Below are positions 4,803 through 6,403 of a stretch of 6,403 bases of DNA, one piece after another (the first letter of the stretch is position 1; each line of letters begins with the position of its first letter). The stretch is taken from contig JAQYER010000081.1 of the NCBI GenBank assembly GCA_028723545.1, positions 1-6,403 on the forward strand, in the 5' to 3' direction. The notes under the pieces were generated by a model, which saw nothing but the letters and a program-made list of their open reading frames with translations, had not been told where the DNA came from and searched no databases. The stretch is from Caryophanales bacterium. Its GTDB lineage: Bacteria; Bacillota_I; Bacilli_A; RFN20; CAG-826. The position numbers and the translations under genes were made by a program.

Positions 4803-4863
4803 AAAATACAAGAAACAACGTCAATTCTTTTAACTAAGAATAATAACAAAACCAGATAATTCG

Positions 4864-4883
4864 TAATTTAAATTTTTAAATTA
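4864..4883. repeat. All-AT 20-bp palindrome just before the 16S 5' end
   Basis: TAATTTAAATTTTTAAATTA is a perfect palindrome with 9-bp arms and a TT centre, about 20 bases upstream of the mature 16S end. In the precursor RNA it could fold into a weak hairpin next to the 5' processing site. A second short hairpin lies upstream, ATTCTT (4824-4829) with AAGAAT (4836-4841). The complementary strand that normally closes the 16S processing stem would lie beyond the window. Confidence 0.4.
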
Positions 4884-4903
4884 TACTGAACTAAGATATA
4901 AAA

Positions 4904-6403
<1,500 letters not shown>

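Noticed and set aside
4601..4849. 82-codon - strand frame across the rRNA promoter region
   Set aside because: It runs against the two rRNA promoters and boxA, has no family resemblance and no ribosome site.

Overview
The window looks like a chromosomal piece of a low-GC Gram-positive bacterium (Bacillota, class Bacilli in the broad sense). The protein genes are AT-rich with strong preference for A/T-ending codons, and the gap product has the streptococcal/lactococcal type of GAPDH core. The 16S rRNA gene carries features I associate with Erysipelotrichales and their uncultured gut relatives, such as an A-U pair at the E. coli 1409-1491 position and U at 912. The order-level placement rests on recall of signature positions, not on a tree. 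The window ends about 40 nt before the expected 3' end of 16S rRNA, so it is probably a whole contig broken at a repeated rRNA operon.

Layout: (1) 1-158, a gene-free stretch opening with a 10-bp inverted repeat that encloses a smaller hairpin. (2) 159-380, a 73-residue XRE-type helix-turn-helix regulator with no Shine-Dalgarno site, closed by an intrinsic terminator that overlaps its last codons. (3) 396-527, a regulatory region with a sigma-A type promoter and two palindromes, one of them over the -10 box. (4) 528-4449, a glycolytic cluster gap - (internal terminator) - pgk - tpiA - Bax inhibitor-1 family membrane protein, closed by a strong terminator. (5) 4491-4903, an rRNA control region with an alternating purine-pyrimidine island, an A/T-tract block, tandem promoters P1 and P2 about 100 bp apart, and a boxB/boxA-like antitermination leader. 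(6) 4904-6403, nearly complete 16S rRNA. All genes are on the + strand.

Gap, Pgk and TpiA catalyse consecutive or adjoining steps of the triose part of glycolysis: isomerisation of dihydroxyacetone phosphate, oxidation of glyceraldehyde-3-phosphate, and the first substrate-level ATP formation. The hairpin between gap and pgk would let gap be made in excess of the distal genes. The last gene of the cluster is not the usual gpm or eno. It is a seven-helix BI-1/TMBIM family protein whose start codon overlaps the tpiA stop codon and which lacks its own ribosome binding site, so its synthesis appears tied to TpiA.

I see no CRISPR array, mobile element, tRNA or defence system. The most unusual points are the BI-1 gene translationally coupled to tpiA, the alternating purine-pyrimidine island just upstream of the rRNA promoters, the palindromes around the gap promoter, and rRNA promoter elements that lie inside inverted repeats.
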